Assembly (NCBI RefSeq): GCF_004331415.1
Contig: NZ_SJOP01000003.1
Span: 124,001 to 188,000 of the forward strand
Reading direction: 5' to 3'
Source of the DNA: Kosakonia quasisacchari
GTDB lineage: Bacteria > Pseudomonadota > Gammaproteobacteria > Enterobacterales > Enterobacteriaceae
DNA length: 64,000 bases
The notes under the pieces are model-generated. The model was not told the DNA's origin, made no database searches, and saw nothing but the letters and a program-made list of their open reading frames with translations. Below are positions 48,449 through 57,668 of this stretch, piece by piece. Position 1 is the first letter of the stretch, and each line of letters begins with the position of its first letter. The translations under genes and the position numbers were made by a program.

Positions 48449-50086
48449 ATGAATATTACAAAGAGATTGTTACTTGCTTTCTCGTTACTGATCTTAAGCC
48501 TCATCGGCACTAATGTTATCGCTATAATTTCTCTGTCTAAAATTGGTGAGTCACAAAATTACTTTCAGGAAAATATCTTACCTAGCCTCGATGCAATGAA
48601 TAAAGAGACAATGCAGATCTTAAAGATTCGCGGGCAGCTCTTTTTACATGGTTTGACGGATGATCCCGCTGGGATGGCAGAAATAAAACAGAATGCAACA
48701 AAATTGTATGACGATCTCTACGCCATGCACCAGGGTTACCTTAAAGATCTCATCTCTGACCAACATGATCAGGATTTATCAAATAAAACTTTAAGTGATT
48801 TAGATAAGTTCCGTCCGGTGATGGATCAGTATTTTAAAATATCTGAAAGTAATGACCGTGCTGCCATTATTAAGTCTATGCAGAAAGGTGGGTTTGTTGC
48901 CGATAATATTGCGCTGTTAATTAATGATTTCTCTGAGCAAGTGACCTACAACTCATCATTAGTTACTAAGGCTGTTCAAGACAGCGAGAATTTAATTTCC
49001 CGGGCAATGATTCTTTCGCTGACGGCGACGATCGCCGCAACCCTCATTCTGGGTTTGTTCGGACTGTTCACCGTGCTTAATATCAAACGTCGCCTGAATG
49101 GCATGAAAGACGGCATGGTGAATATTAGTGAAAAACTGGATCTCAGTCATGCGTTACCGACAGGGCGTATGGACGAAATCGGTCATGCGGTAACAGCATT
49201 TAATAACCTGGTTGAGCGAGTTGCTGAATCGCTGACCATGGTACGTGCCGCTTCCGGTTCGGTGAACACGGCTGCCAATGAGATAGCGCTGGGCAACAAT
49301 GAACTCTCTGCTCGCACCGAGCAACAATCGGCAGCCGTGGTTGAAACCGCCGCCAGTATGGAAGAACTAAGCTCCACGGTAAAACAGAACGCAGAGAACG
49401 CGCATCAGGCCAGCCAGCTTGCCCTTACCGCCTCTGACACCGCTTCTCAAGGGGGAACCGTCGTTGGGACTGCCATCAGCCGCATGAAAGATATTATTGA
49501 CAGTTCCAAACGTATTTCGGAAATTACGTCGGTCATCAACGGCATCGCTTTTCAGACCAACATTCTGGCGCTCAACGCGGCCGTTGAAGCGGCAAGAGCC
49601 GGGGATCAAGGGCGAGGTTTCGCCGTGGTGGCCGGTGAAGTGCGCTCATTAGCCCAGCGCAGTGCTCAGGCGGCAAAAGAAATTGAGTCGCTTATCAGTG
49701 AGTCCGTGACGTTTGTCGAAGAGGGTTCGCGGCAGGTAGACCTGGCGGGCGAAACCATGAGCGGCATTGTGAACTCGGTGCTGCAGGTGAAAGATTTGAT
49801 GCAGGAAATCGCCGCTGCCTCTGACGAACAAAACCGTGGCATTTCGCAGATTGCCCAGGCGATGTCCGAGATGGATACCACCACCCAGCAGAACGCCGCG
49901 TTAGTTCAGGAATCGTCTGCGGCGGCCGGTAGCCTCGAAGATCAAGCCACCAAACTGCAACAGCTGGTTGATGTCTTCCGTTTGCCGGGCCAACAACCGG
50001 CTGCCGTGAAGTCTTCCGTGCTGCCAGTGAGACAGCCGCGCCCGGCAGTGGCTGGCGGTGGGGATGATGGATGGGAAACCTTTTAA
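48449..50086 (+). CDS. Methyl-accepting chemotaxis protein, 545 aa
   Basis: Membrane helix at about residues 8-28, a helical periplasmic ligand domain of about 160 residues, second helix at about 188-212, HAMP, then the highly conserved signalling hairpin (ISEITSVINGIAFQTNILALNAAVEAARAG). Methylation-type QQSAA and EQNRG segments are present. It ends in GWETF, the xWxxF tether for CheR and CheB, so it is a high-abundance-type receptor like Tsr/Tar. Ligand unknown. It occupies the position of yjeJ in E. coli and has its own sigma-28 promoter, showing coupling to the flagellar regulon. Confidence 0.95.
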   Translation: MNITKRLLLAFSLLILSLIGTNVIAIISLSKIGESQNYFQENILPSLDAMNKETMQILKIRGQLFLHGLTDDPAGMAEIKQNATKLYDDLYAMHQGYLKDLISDQHDQDLSNKTLSDLDKFRPVMDQYFKISESNDRAAIIKSMQKGGFVADNIALLINDFSEQVTYNSSLVTKAVQDSENLISRAMILSLTATIAATLILGLFGLFTVLNIKRRLNGMKDGMVNISEKLDLSHALPTGRMDEIGHAVTAFNNLVERVAESLTMVRAASGSVNTAANEIALGNNELSARTEQQSAAVVETAASMEELSSTVKQNAENAHQASQLALTASDTASQGGTVVGTAISRMKDIIDSSKRISEITSVINGIAFQTNILALNAAVEAARAGDQGRGFAVVAGEVRSLAQRSAQAAKEIESLISESVTFVEEGSRQVDLAGETMSGIVNSVLQVKDLMQEIAAASDEQNRGISQIAQAMSEMDTTTQQNAALVQESSAAAGSLEDQATKLQQLVDVFRLPGQQPAAVKSSVLPVRQPRPAVAGGGDDGWETF

Positions 50087-50094
50087 GTTTTTGC

Positions 50095-50161
50095 GACGAG
50101 CCGTTTTAGGCTCGTCCGCTTCGCGGCTACGTTCGCTCTCATCACGTAGCCGTTTTTTTTT
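50095..50161 (+). terminator. Serial hairpins ending in a T-run after the chemoreceptor gene
   Basis: GACGAGCC/GGCTCGTC (50095-50116), CCGC-TTC-GCGG (50116-50126) and CGGCTACGT/ACGTAGCCG (50124-50152) followed by nine T residues. The last stem is a clear terminator; its T-run reaches the convergent epmB stop. Confidence 0.88.
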
Positions 50162-51188
50162 AGCTTTGACGAAGCTGCAGATCCAGCGGCGTTTTACTGG
50201 GTTCGCCACCAATCTCACGGGCCAGTTTCGGCACCATATAACCCGACACTAATGTCAGCAGCTCGCGCATAATCGTGCGAGCCTCTTCATCACTGACCAT
50301 AAAGTGCGCCGCACCCTGTACTTTATCCAGCACATGCAGGTAATAAGGCATTACGCCCGCATCGAACAATGCATTACTTAAATCCGCCAGCGTTTGCGCA
50401 TTATCATTCACGCCGCGCAGCAGCACACTCTGGTTCAGCAGCGTTACATTGGCCTGACGCAGTTGCGCCATTGCATGGCGAAAATCATCACCGATTTCCT
50501 GCGCGTGGTTGATGTGGTTTACCAGCAAAATTTGCAGCGATGAGCGAGCAAAACGCGCGCTTAGCGTATCGGTGATCCGCGCCGGAATCACAATCGGCAG
50601 ACGGCTATGAATGCGCAGGCGCTTGATATGCGGGATAGCTTCCAGTTGGGCAAGCAGCCAGTCCAGCTCATGATCTTTTGCCATTAGCGGATCGCCGCCG
50701 GAAAAAATGATCTCATCCAGTTCCGAATGCACCGCAATATAGTCCAGTGCGCCTTGCCAGTTGCGTTTGTTGCCCTGGTTATCGGCATAAGGAAAGTGGC
50801 GACGGAAGCAATAACGACAATTCACCGCACAGCCGCCTTTAACCAGCAGCAGCGCACGATTGCGATATTTGTGCAGCAAACCAGGTACAACACTGCTCTG
50901 TTCTTCCAGCGGATCGGTGCTGAAACCCGGCGCGGCGATGAACTCTTCTTGCGAGGTAAGTACCTGACGCAAAAGCGGATCATGAGGGTTTCCCGGCTGC
51001 ATGCGTGCTGCGAATGCACGAGGAACACGCAGCGGAAACAGGCGCTTTGCCGCACCGCCAGCGATTAAATTTTCATCAGTGTCTATCTTTAGAAGACGTA
51101 ACAGTTCATCCGGATCGGTGATTACATCGGCAAGTTGTATTAACCAATCTTCTCTGGATGGGGTTTTTAGGGTTACAATATGCGCCAT
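50160..51188 (-). CDS. epmB: EF-P-(R)-beta-lysine synthesis: lysine 2,3-aminomutase EpmB, 342 aa
   Basis: Radical-SAM enzyme with cluster motif [11 protein letters not shown] motif SGGDPL and PLP-binding region. Converts (S)-alpha-lysine to (R)-beta-lysine, which EpmA attaches to EF-P. Divergent from efp across 40 bases, a shared promoter zone; epmA lies about 6.5 kb further on. Confidence 0.97.
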   Translation of the reverse strand: MAHIVTLKTPSREDWLIQLADVITDPDELLRLLKIDTDENLIAGGAAKRLFPLRVPRAFAARMQPGNPHDPLLRQVLTSQEEFIAAPGFSTDPLEEQSSVVPGLLHKYRNRALLLVKGGCAVNCRYCFRRHFPYADNQGNKRNWQGALDYIAVHSELDEIIFSGGDPLMAKDHELDWLLAQLEAIPHIKRLRIHSRLPIVIPARITDTLSARFARSSLQILLVNHINHAQEIGDDFRHAMAQLRQANVTLLNQSVLLRGVNDNAQTLADLSNALFDAGVMPYYLHVLDKVQGAAHFMVSDEEARTIMRELLTLVSGYMVPKLAREIGGEPSKTPLDLQLRQS

Positions 51189-51228
51189 TTTGTGGCTTAG
51201 CTACCAGTTAACAATTTCAGAGGGCCTT

Positions 51229-51795
51229 ATGGCGACTTACTATAGCAACGATTTTCGTGCCGGTCTTAAAATCATGATGGACGGCGAACCTTATGCGGTT
51301 GAAGCCAGCGAATTCGTTAAACCAGGCAAAGGCCAGGCTTTCGCACGCGTTAAACTGCGTCGTCTGCTGACCGGTACGCGTGTAGAGAAAACCTTCAAAT
51401 CTACTGATTCCGCAGAAGGCGCGGACGTTGTCGATATGAACTTGACTTACCTGTACAACGACGGTGAGTTCTGGCACTTCATGAACAACGAAACTTTCGA
51501 ACAGCTCTCTGCTGACGCGAAAGCCATTGGTGACAGCGAAAAATGGTTGCTGGACCAGGCTGAGTGCATCGTGACGCTGTGGAACGGCCAGCCTATCTCT
51601 GTTACTCCGCCGAACTTCGTTGAACTGGAAATTATTGAAACCGATCCAGGTCTGAAAGGTGACACCGCAGGTACCGGCGGCAAACCGGCTACCCTGAGCA
51701 CGGGCGCAGTGGTTAAAGTTCCGCTGTTTGTGCAGATTGGTGAAGTGATTAAAGTAGATACTCGCTCTGGCGAATATGTATCTCGCGTGAAATAA
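51229..51795 (+). CDS. efp: Translation elongation factor P, 188 aa
   Basis: Relieves ribosome stalling at polyproline. [15 protein letters not shown] at the start, modifiable Lys34 in VKPGKGQAF, and three beta-barrel domains. AGAGGG precedes ATG at 51229. epmA and epmB are both present in the window, so Lys34 should be beta-lysylated. Confidence 0.98.
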   Translation: MATYYSNDFRAGLKIMMDGEPYAVEASEFVKPGKGQAFARVKLRRLLTGTRVEKTFKSTDSAEGADVVDMNLTYLYNDGEFWHFMNNETFEQLSADAKAIGDSEKWLLDQAECIVTLWNGQPISVTPPNFVELEIIETDPGLKGDTAGTGGKPATLSTGAVVKVPLFVQIGEVIKVDTRSGEYVSRVK

Positions 51796-51807
51796 TCCTC
51801 ACGACGT

Positions 51808-51830
51808 CGGCGTAGCACCGTGCTACGCCG
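51808..51830 (+). terminator. Hairpin after efp, probable terminator
   Basis: CGGCGTAGCA-CCG-TGCTACGCCG, a perfect 10-bp stem 13 bases after the efp stop; the T-run behind it is short. Confidence 0.6.
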
Positions 51831-51854
51831 TCGAACTTTGCAGGCAGGGATGAT

Positions 51855-51986
51855 ATGAAACGTCTGACGAAATTCCTCTCTCTACTTCTTATCAGTTGCG
51901 CACTGCTTTCCGGTTGCAATACTGCCCGTGGCGTTGGCGAAGATATCCAAAGTCTGGGCCATGTCATCTCGCGCGCAGCGAACTAA
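51855..51986 (+). CDS. ecnA: Entericidin A lipoprotein (antidote), 43 aa
   Basis: A small lipoprotein: MKRLTKFLSLLLISCALLSGC with lipidation at Cys21, then NTARGVGEDIQSLG like entericidin A. GCAGGGA precedes ATG at 51855. In E. coli EcnA opposes the bacteriolytic EcnB encoded just downstream. Confidence 0.92.
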   Translation: MKRLTKFLSLLLISCALLSGCNTARGVGEDIQSLGHVISRAAN

Positions 51987-52092
51987 AACTTCCTCTCTTC
52001 CTAAAAATGCTTCCGTTCCGGTAACCTTCCCGGATTTTGTCTATGCTTAAGTGGCTATACACAAACAATATTGGCTACAAAAGGAAGATATT

Positions 52093-52239
52093 ATGGTTAA
52101 GAAGACAATTGCTGCGATCTTTTCTGTTCTGGTTCTTTCCTCAGTATTGACGGCCTGTAACACCACGCGTGGTGTGGGAGAAGATATCTCCGATGGCGGT
52201 AACGCGATTTCTGGTGCGGCGTCAAAAGCGCAACAGTAA
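52093..52239 (+). CDS. ecnB: Entericidin B lipoprotein (bacteriolytic), 48 aa
   Basis: [22 protein letters not shown] with lipidation at Cys22, then [19 protein letters not shown], nearly identical to E. coli EcnB and of the same length. AAGGAAG precedes the ATG. The 106-base gap to ecnA gives room for its own, sigma-S type promoter known in E. coli. Confidence 0.95.
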   Translation: MVKKTIAAIFSVLVLSSVLTACNTTRGVGEDISDGGNAISGAASKAQQ

Positions 52240-52256
52240 TCACTGTCGGTACGGCG

Positions 52257-52278
52257 CTTGCCGTACCGTTAGTTTGAG
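52257..52278. terminator. Bidirectional hairpin between ecnB and the LuxR-type gene
   Basis: CGGTACGGC-GCTT-GCCGTACCG, a perfect 9-bp stem 18 bases after ecnB; it overlaps the last codons of the convergent gene. Confidence 0.65.
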
Positions 52279-52871
52279 TTTTCCGGCAGTGATAAGAACG
52301 GCGTAAAACGGTTTCCCATCCCCAGCTTCATTCTGATATTGCGCTTGTAGGTATAAACAGTCTTACCGTTAATGCTGAGATTACTGGCAATCGCCTGGTT
52401 ATCATTCCCTTCCATCCACAGTGTCAGTACTTTTTCTTCCTGCTTTGTCAGTAGAGGAGTGGCGATGTGCGGTATCGCACGGATCGGGCGCGCCAGCATC
52501 ATTGCGTCGATGATTTGCGCCAGTTTTTCCAGTGGTTCTGTTTTCAACATCGTCGCCTGAATAGCAAACTGCGCGCAAAATTCTGACAATTGAGCATCTT
52601 CGCCAGACTCTAGCAACATCACCTGCGTCGATTCGCTACAGACGGAAAAGAATGACGCAAGTTGTTGAATATGATGTATTTCATTCTTGAATCCATGAAG
52701 ATCGGCAATGACCAAATCCGGCTGCCACTGTACAATATGTTCTTTGGCGAGCATTAAGTTATGCAACGCGGTTACCAGGAAGGAAGCGGGGAATAAATCG
52801 GTTTGATTGAGCCAGGATTCCATCCCTGAGCGGGTGAAGTAACAGCGGTCAATCACGAGAATCTTGAACAT
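52269..52871 (-). CDS. LuxR-type regulator with atypical receiver domain, 200 aa
   Basis: The N-terminal half (MFKILVIDRCYFTRSGMESW ... PDLVIADLHG) has a receiver-like fold with only one acidic residue at the first pocket position (Asp8), a possible phospho-Asp in IADLHG and a Lys in MLKTEP. The C-terminal LuxR helix-turn-helix (LLTKQEEKVLTLWMEGNDNQAIASNLSINGKTVYTY in segments) is clear. Resembles the BglJ/YjjQ group of RcsB-partner regulators. ATG 52871 starts the fold cleanly; GTG at 52901 with AGGA is an alternative. Lies between ecnB and gdx where E. coli has no such gene. Target unknown. Confidence 0.82.
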   Translation of the reverse strand: MFKILVIDRCYFTRSGMESWLNQTDLFPASFLVTALHNLMLAKEHIVQWQPDLVIADLHGFKNEIHHIQQLASFFSVCSESTQVMLLESGEDAQLSEFCAQFAIQATMLKTEPLEKLAQIIDAMMLARPIRAIPHIATPLLTKQEEKVLTLWMEGNDNQAIASNLSINGKTVYTYKRNIRMKLGMGNRFTPFLSLPENSN

Positions 52872-53074
52872 ATTTTTCTTCGCAGTCAGAGAGTGGCGCA
52901 CAACGTCCTGAATTCAGGAGAGCGGATTTATCATAGGGGGTAGATATGGTGAATAAATGCCGGAATTCCGCTGCGAACAGTGGCTATTTCTCGCTTTAAA
53001 ACGCCTAAAATTGAGCAAGAACAAAAATATTGAAATAATGGGCCTAAATCGGCAAAATTTGCCTCTCTTCACAC

Positions 53075-53125
53075 GCCGAACGGGACGACCCGTTTGCGCC
53101 AATTCACAATGGGGACGGCCCCGCA
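53075..53125 (+). promoter_or_regulatory. Guanidine-II (mini-ykkC) riboswitch of gdx
   Basis: Two small hairpins with ACGR loops: AACGGG-ACGA-CCCGTT (53079-53094) and GGGG-ACGG-CCCC (53111-53122). The second ends 5 bases before the GGAG of gdx, so ligand binding should free or expose the ribosome-binding site. Confidence 0.93.
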
Positions 53126-53137
53126 CTGGAGCCAAAA

Positions 53138-53455
53138 ATGTCCTGGTTAATTCTTCTTATTGCAGGTCTTCTTGAAGTGGTTTGGGCTATCGGCCTGAAA
53201 TATACCCACGGTTTCACCCGGTTAATGCCAAGCATTATTACCGTGACGGCGATGGTCGCAAGCGTCGTGCTGCTGTCATGGGCAATGAAAACATTGCCGG
53301 TGGGAACCGCATACGCCATCTGGACAGGCATTGGCGCAGTCGGCGCTGCAGTCGCCGGCATTGTGCTGCTCGGCGAATCTGCAAGCCTGGCGCGTATCCT
53401 CAGCCTTTGTCTGATTGTGGCCGGGATTATCGGGTTGAAACTCAGCGCCCATTAA
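53138..53455 (+). CDS. gdx: Guanidinium/proton exporter Gdx (SugE), 105 aa
   Basis: Small multidrug resistance family dimer with four helices; central Glu13 in AGLLEVVWA is the coupling residue. Starts [10 protein letters not shown] behind TGGAG. Control by the guanidine-II riboswitch directly upstream identifies it as the guanidinium exporter rather than a drug pump. Overlaps the convergent blc by 4 bases. Confidence 0.96.
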   Translation: MSWLILLIAGLLEVVWAIGLKYTHGFTRLMPSIITVTAMVASVVLLSWAMKTLPVGTAYAIWTGIGAVGAAVAGIVLLGESASLARILSLCLIVAGIIGLKLSAH

Positions 53456-53982
53456 TGGGGCTGATTTATCCATAGCAGTTTTTCCACGGCAAACCCTTGT
53501 CGGGCCGCGATGTCGAGCATCTGCTGTTTTACGTCAGCCGGAAGGGTGGGCGTGCGTGACAGTATCCAGAGATAGTCGCGGTCCGGCCCGCAAACCAATG
53601 CGTAGCGGTAGTCGCTGTCCAACGCGAGAATGTTATAGCCGCCGTAGAAGGGGCCAAAGAAGGAGACTTTCAGCGCGGCGGTACGTGGGTTACCGGTGAA
53701 ATACGCGGTGCCGATGGCTTGCTGCCACATGTCGCGTTCCGTGTTGTAACCGCGATTCACCACCGTCAAACCGCCATCGTCGCGCAGGCTATACGTGGCG
53801 GTGACCCTTTCCAGACCGCGTTCGAATGAATGATCAAAGCGGGCAATTTCGTACCATTTACCCAGATAGCGTTGTGTATTGAAATCCTGTACGACGGTCA
53901 CGCCATCAGGAGGAGTGGGAGAGCTACAGCCGGAGATGAACAGCGCAGCGATAACAGTCACGATGAGAAGCATCAGGCGCAT
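53452..53982 (-). CDS. blc: Outer-membrane lipocalin Blc, 176 aa
   Basis: Lipoprotein signal [19 protein letters not shown] (Cys19) and lipocalin motif [16 protein letters not shown], then [18 protein letters not shown]. Binds lysophospholipids in E. coli and is sigma-S controlled. AAGGAAATTCTC precedes ATG. In E. coli ampC separates it from frdD; here nothing does. Confidence 0.96.
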   Translation of the reverse strand: MRLMLLIVTVIAALFISGCSSPTPPDGVTVVQDFNTQRYLGKWYEIARFDHSFERGLERVTATYSLRDDGGLTVVNRGYNTERDMWQQAIGTAYFTGNPRTAALKVSFFGPFYGGYNILALDSDYRYALVCGPDRDYLWILSRTPTLPADVKQQMLDIAARQGFAVEKLLWINQPH

Positions 53983-54035
53983 GAGAATTTCCTTCCAGAT
54001 CTTTTCTTTAGGGTATAGACGCTGGCGGGAAATTT

Positions 54036-54059
54036 GCTCTCCCGCTTACGCAGGAGAGC
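54036..54059 (-). terminator. Terminator of the frd operon
   Basis: GCTCTCC-10-GGAGAGC stem 9 bases after the frdD stop; on the minus strand followed by AAATTT, so a weak terminator. Confidence 0.5.
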
Positions 54060-54067
54060 GACTGATA

Positions 54068-54427
54068 TCAAAGAAATAGAATACCGATCAGGGTAACAAC
54101 GGTGAGAATGGCGGCAAGGCCATAAAACACCCATTTACCGCTGGGAACATGGATTTTTAAATCATGCATCATGTGGTGGATACGATGCAGACCGCACCAC
54201 ACCGGCAATACAATCATCAAAAAGATAAAGACGCGGCCAATAAAGCTTTGCGCAAACGCCAGCACGCGATCGTAACCGAGTGCATCGCCGGGGTAGAACC
54301 CTAGCGGCAGCAGCACGCCAATCAACAGCACGATAACCGGTGTGACAATCGCGCCCCACATACCACCAGCGCCAAATAATCCCCAGAAAACGGGTTCGTC
54401 AGAACGTTTTGGATTCGGGTTAATCAC
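54068..54427 (-). CDS. frdD: Fumarate reductase membrane anchor FrdD, 119 aa
   Basis: Three helices; [20 protein letters not shown] and [14 protein letters not shown] match E. coli FrdD. GTG at 54427 follows AAGGAGGCCAAC and gives the E. coli length; an earlier in-frame ATG is less likely. With FrdC it anchors FrdAB and binds menaquinol. Confidence 0.97.
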   Translation of the reverse strand: MINPNPKRSDEPVFWGLFGAGGMWGAIVTPVIVLLIGVLLPLGFYPGDALGYDRVLAFAQSFIGRVFIFLMIVLPVWCGLHRIHHMMHDLKIHVPSGKWVFYGLAAILTVVTLIGILFL

Positions 54428-54437
54428 GTTGGCCTCC

Positions 54438-54833
54438 TTACCAGAACAGTGCGACAAACAGGATCACCACGGTGACCACTGCCGTTACCACCCAAAGCCC
54501 TTTAATTACCGGCTCTGGACCCATTTTTTCGCCCTTAACAATAATGAGCTGCGCTTTCGGCGCGAGATCAAACCAGGTTTTGGTGTGCAGCAATGCTGCC
54601 GCCAGGGCGATCAGGTTGAGGATCAGCACAATCGGGTTTTGCAGAAAATGCACAAACCCGCCCCAGCTTTCCGGCCCATGTTTCAGCGAAAATAGGCCAA
54701 AGATCAGTTCGAGACTGAACCAGACCGCCGCGACTGCCGTTCCTTCACGCAGCATATAGAAGCGATAAAACGGCAGGGTTTTCCACCAGGTTGATGGCAT
54801 GGGACGAACCCAGGCTTTGCGTTTAGTCGTCAT
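54438..54833 (-). CDS. frdC: Fumarate reductase membrane anchor FrdC, 131 aa
   Basis: Three helices; start [20 protein letters not shown] matches E. coli FrdC including its Glu29-region ([18 protein letters not shown]). 10-base gaps on both sides within the operon. Confidence 0.97.
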   Translation of the reverse strand: MTTKRKAWVRPMPSTWWKTLPFYRFYMLREGTAVAAVWFSLELIFGLFSLKHGPESWGGFVHFLQNPIVLILNLIALAAALLHTKTWFDLAPKAQLIIVKGEKMGPEPVIKGLWVVTAVVTVVILFVALFW

Positions 54834-54843
54834 AATGCACTCC

Positions 54844-55578
54844 TTAGCGTGGTTTCAGGGTGGCGATAAGAAAGTCTTTCGAGCTTTCCACCTTGCCCTG
54901 CTGGATGGCGGCGGCCGGATCGACATGCTTCGGACAGACTTCCGAGCAGTAACCGACAAACGTACAGCTCCACACGCCATTCTGGCTGTTGAGCTGCGCC
55001 ATGCGCTCTTTCTTACCTTTGTCGCGGCTATCGAGGTTATAGCGATGCGCCAGCGTGATCGCTGCCGGGCCGATAAACTCAGGATTCAGACCGAATTGCG
55101 GGCATGCGGCATAACACAAACCGCAGTTGATACAGCCGGAGAATTGGTGATACTTCGCCATCTGCGCCGGGGTTTGCTTGCCTGGCCCCTGATCCGGCGT
55201 GCGCGTGTTACCAATAATGTAGGGCTTAATCGCTTCGAGGCTCTCGATAAAGTGGGTCATATCGACCACCAGATCGCGCTCAATCGGGAAGTTCGCCAGC
55301 GCTTCGACTTTCATCCCTTTCACGTAATCACGCAGAAAGGTCTTGCAGGCGAGTTTCGGCACTTTGTTAACCATCATGCCGCAAGATCCGCAAATCGCCA
55401 TACGGCACGACCAGCGATAGCTCAGGTCCGGCGCGAGGTTATCTTTGATGTAGTTCAGCGCATCGAGCAGAGAAGTGGCTTCATCGTAGGGCACATCGTA
55501 AAAAGCACTGTGCGGCGCGCTGTCCACTTCCGGGTTGTAACGGACAATCTCGATTTTCAGATTCTTCAACTCAGCCAT
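54844..55578 (-). CDS. frdB: Fumarate reductase iron-sulfur subunit FrdB, 244 aa
   Basis: Three iron-sulfur clusters: 2Fe-2S ligands around [15 protein letters not shown], then [12 protein letters not shown] and [14 protein letters not shown] at 55578 gives [19 protein letters not shown] and 244 residues, as in E. coli. Overlaps frdA by 8 bases. Confidence 0.98.
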   Translation of the reverse strand: MAELKNLKIEIVRYNPEVDSAPHSAFYDVPYDEATSLLDALNYIKDNLAPDLSYRWSCRMAICGSCGMMVNKVPKLACKTFLRDYVKGMKVEALANFPIERDLVVDMTHFIESLEAIKPYIIGNTRTPDQGPGKQTPAQMAKYHQFSGCINCGLCYAACPQFGLNPEFIGPAAITLAHRYNLDSRDKGKKERMAQLNSQNGVWSCTFVGYCSEVCPKHVDPAAAIQQGKVESSKDFLIATLKPR

Positions 55579-57361
55579 TGTTCGTCTCCTTCTTCTCGGA
55601 CGCTTCAGCTTCAGCACCGTAGACGCGTTTTGCTGGCGGCAGCGTGGTGATCTTCACGTCGCTGTACTCCAGACGGGTCGCGCCATCGGCACCGCGGAAC
55701 GCCAGCGTGTGCTTGAGGAAGTTAACGTCATCGCGCTCGGTACAGCCTTCATCCAGACGCTGATGCGCGCCGCGAGACTCTTTACGTGCCAGCGCGGAGT
55801 GCGCCATACATTCGGCGACATTCAGACCGTGGCCCAGTTCAATGGTGTAAAGAACATCCGTGTTGAAGACGCTGGAAGTATCGGTGATGCGTACACGTTT
55901 AAAGCGCTCCTGCAACTCCGCCAGTTTATCCACGGTTTTCTGCATCAGCTCCGGCGTACGGTAGATGCCGCAACCTTCTTCCATGGATTCACCCATTTCA
56001 TCGCGGATTTTTGCCCAGCTTTCGGTGCCGTCCTGATTCACCAGCGCTTTCAGACGTTTTTCCACGTCGGCGGCTTGTGCGTTCAGCGCACTGTCATTGG
56101 CCTCGGTTGCGGTTGCGGCGCGTTCCATGGCGCGTTCACCAGCAAGACGACCAAACACCACCAGTTCCGCCAGCGAGTTCGAACCCAGACGGTTTGCACC
56201 GTGCAGGCCGACAGAAGAGCACTCGCCCACAGCAAACAGGCCGCTGATGCGGGATTCGCAGTTTTGATCGGTTTCGATACCGCCCATGGTGTAGTGCGCG
56301 GTTGGGCGTACCGGAATCGGCTCTTTGATGGGATCGACGCCAACATAGGCTTTTGCCAGCTCGCAGATAAACGGCAGACGTTCGTTGATTTTTTTCGCGC
56401 CGAGATGGCGCAAATCGAGGTGCACCACATCGCCACGCGGCGTAGAGATGGTGTTGCCTTTGCGCCACTCGTGCCAGAACGCTTGCGACACTTTGTCGCG
56501 CGGGCCAAGCTCCATATATTTGTTCTTCGGCTCGCCGAGCGGCGTTTCCGGGCCCATGCCGTAATCCTGCAAATAGCGGTAGCCGTTCTTGTTGACGAGG
56601 ATCCCACCTTCACCGCGGCAACCTTCGGTCATCAGAATGCCGGAGCCGGGCAGGCCGGTCGGGTGATACTGCACAAACTCCATATCGCGCAGCGGCACAC
56701 CGTGCGCCAGCGCCATGCCCATGCCGTCGCCGGTGACAATACCGCCGTTGGTGTTGTAACGGTAAACGCGGCCCGCGCCACCCGTTGCCATCACCACCGC
56801 ATTGGCACGGATCTGCACCAGCGTGCCTTCCATCATATTCATAGCGACCAGCCCGCGGGCATGGTTGTCATCGACCAGAATATCCAGCACAAAATGCTCG
56901 TCGAAGCGCTGGATTTGCGGGAACTGAAGGGATGTCTGGAACAATGTATGCAGCATATGGAAGCCGGTTTTATCGGCGGCGAACCAGGTGCGCTCGATTT
57001 TCATCCCGCCGAAGCGGCGCACATTGACCGTGCCGTCAGGACGGCGGCTCCACGGACAGCCCCACTGTTCAAGCTGGGTCATCTCTGTCGGGCAATGATG
57101 CACAAAATAGTCAACGACATCCTGTTCGCAGAGCCAGTCACCGCCAGCAACGGTATCGTGGAAATGGTACTCGAAGCTGTCATGATCCTGGGCGACGGCG
57201 GCAGAGCCGCCTTCCGCAGCAACAGTGTGGCTGCGCATGGGATAGACTTTTGAAATCAGTGCGATTTTGGCATTTGGGTGGGCTTGCGCCGCAGCGATCG
57301 CGGTACGTAATCCCGCTCCGCCTGCGCCAATCACAGCGATATCGGCTTGAAAGGTATGCAC
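55571..57361 (-). CDS. frdA: Fumarate reductase flavoprotein subunit FrdA, 596 aa
   Basis: Reduces fumarate to succinate during anaerobic respiration. FAD-binding [12 protein letters not shown]; covalent FAD attachment His45 in [10 protein letters not shown]; catalytic [11 protein letters not shown] and [10 protein letters not shown]. First gene of frdABCD, behind an FNR-controlled promoter. Fumarate comes from AspA and DcuA encoded nearby. Confidence 0.98.
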   Translation of the reverse strand: MHTFQADIAVIGAGGAGLRTAIAAAQAHPNAKIALISKVYPMRSHTVAAEGGSAAVAQDHDSFEYHFHDTVAGGDWLCEQDVVDYFVHHCPTEMTQLEQWGCPWSRRPDGTVNVRRFGGMKIERTWFAADKTGFHMLHTLFQTSLQFPQIQRFDEHFVLDILVDDNHARGLVAMNMMEGTLVQIRANAVVMATGGAGRVYRYNTNGGIVTGDGMGMALAHGVPLRDMEFVQYHPTGLPGSGILMTEGCRGEGGILVNKNGYRYLQDYGMGPETPLGEPKNKYMELGPRDKVSQAFWHEWRKGNTISTPRGDVVHLDLRHLGAKKINERLPFICELAKAYVGVDPIKEPIPVRPTAHYTMGGIETDQNCESRISGLFAVGECSSVGLHGANRLGSNSLAELVVFGRLAGERAMERAATATEANDSALNAQAADVEKRLKALVNQDGTESWAKIRDEMGESMEEGCGIYRTPELMQKTVDKLAELQERFKRVRITDTSSVFNTDVLYTIELGHGLNVAECMAHSALARKESRGAHQRLDEGCTERDDVNFLKHTLAFRGADGATRLEYSDVKITTLPPAKRVYGAEAEASEKKETNNG

Positions 57362-57456
57362 GACATTCCTCCAGATTATTGTTGTTCCGCAACGACAAGC
57401 CTGAAGCGCTCAAGGTAGTTGCGGATATGTTCCACTGCTCCTTTTTGGGTAAAGGC

Positions 57457-57498
57457 AGTATAACCGTAGAGATTCGGGGGAAATTTGATGCGTTCGAT
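57457..57498 (-). promoter_or_regulatory. frd promoter with FNR site
   Basis: Minus-strand -10 TATACT (57457-57462) and an FNR box ATCGA-ACGC-ATCAA (57485-57498) centred about 43 bases upstream of the expected start. The order and wording match the E. coli frd promoter. Confidence 0.8.
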
Positions 57499-57534
57499 TT
57501 TTTTGCTGTTCTTTGTGGTGATATGTCATCGATC

Positions 57535-57548
57535 TTGATTGATATCAC
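57535..57548. promoter_or_regulatory. Second FNR-like box between frdA and epmA
   Basis: TTGAT-TGAT-ATCAC differs from the FNR consensus by one base. It lies about 50 bases upstream of the frd FNR box and 121 before epmA. Confidence 0.45.
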
Positions 57549-57668
57549 CATTAAATGTTTACCCATCTAGTTATAGACGACATTAATGAAATTATTCTGC
57601 GCAAAATTTGTCTCTGCGGATCGATGCGGGTAGACTTCGTGCCCTTGTCTGAAATCGGAGAAAGTACC

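Noticed and set aside
55709..57253. 514-codon open frame antisense to frdA
   Set aside because: Shadow of a highly codon-biased gene; no ribosome-binding site or family resemblance.
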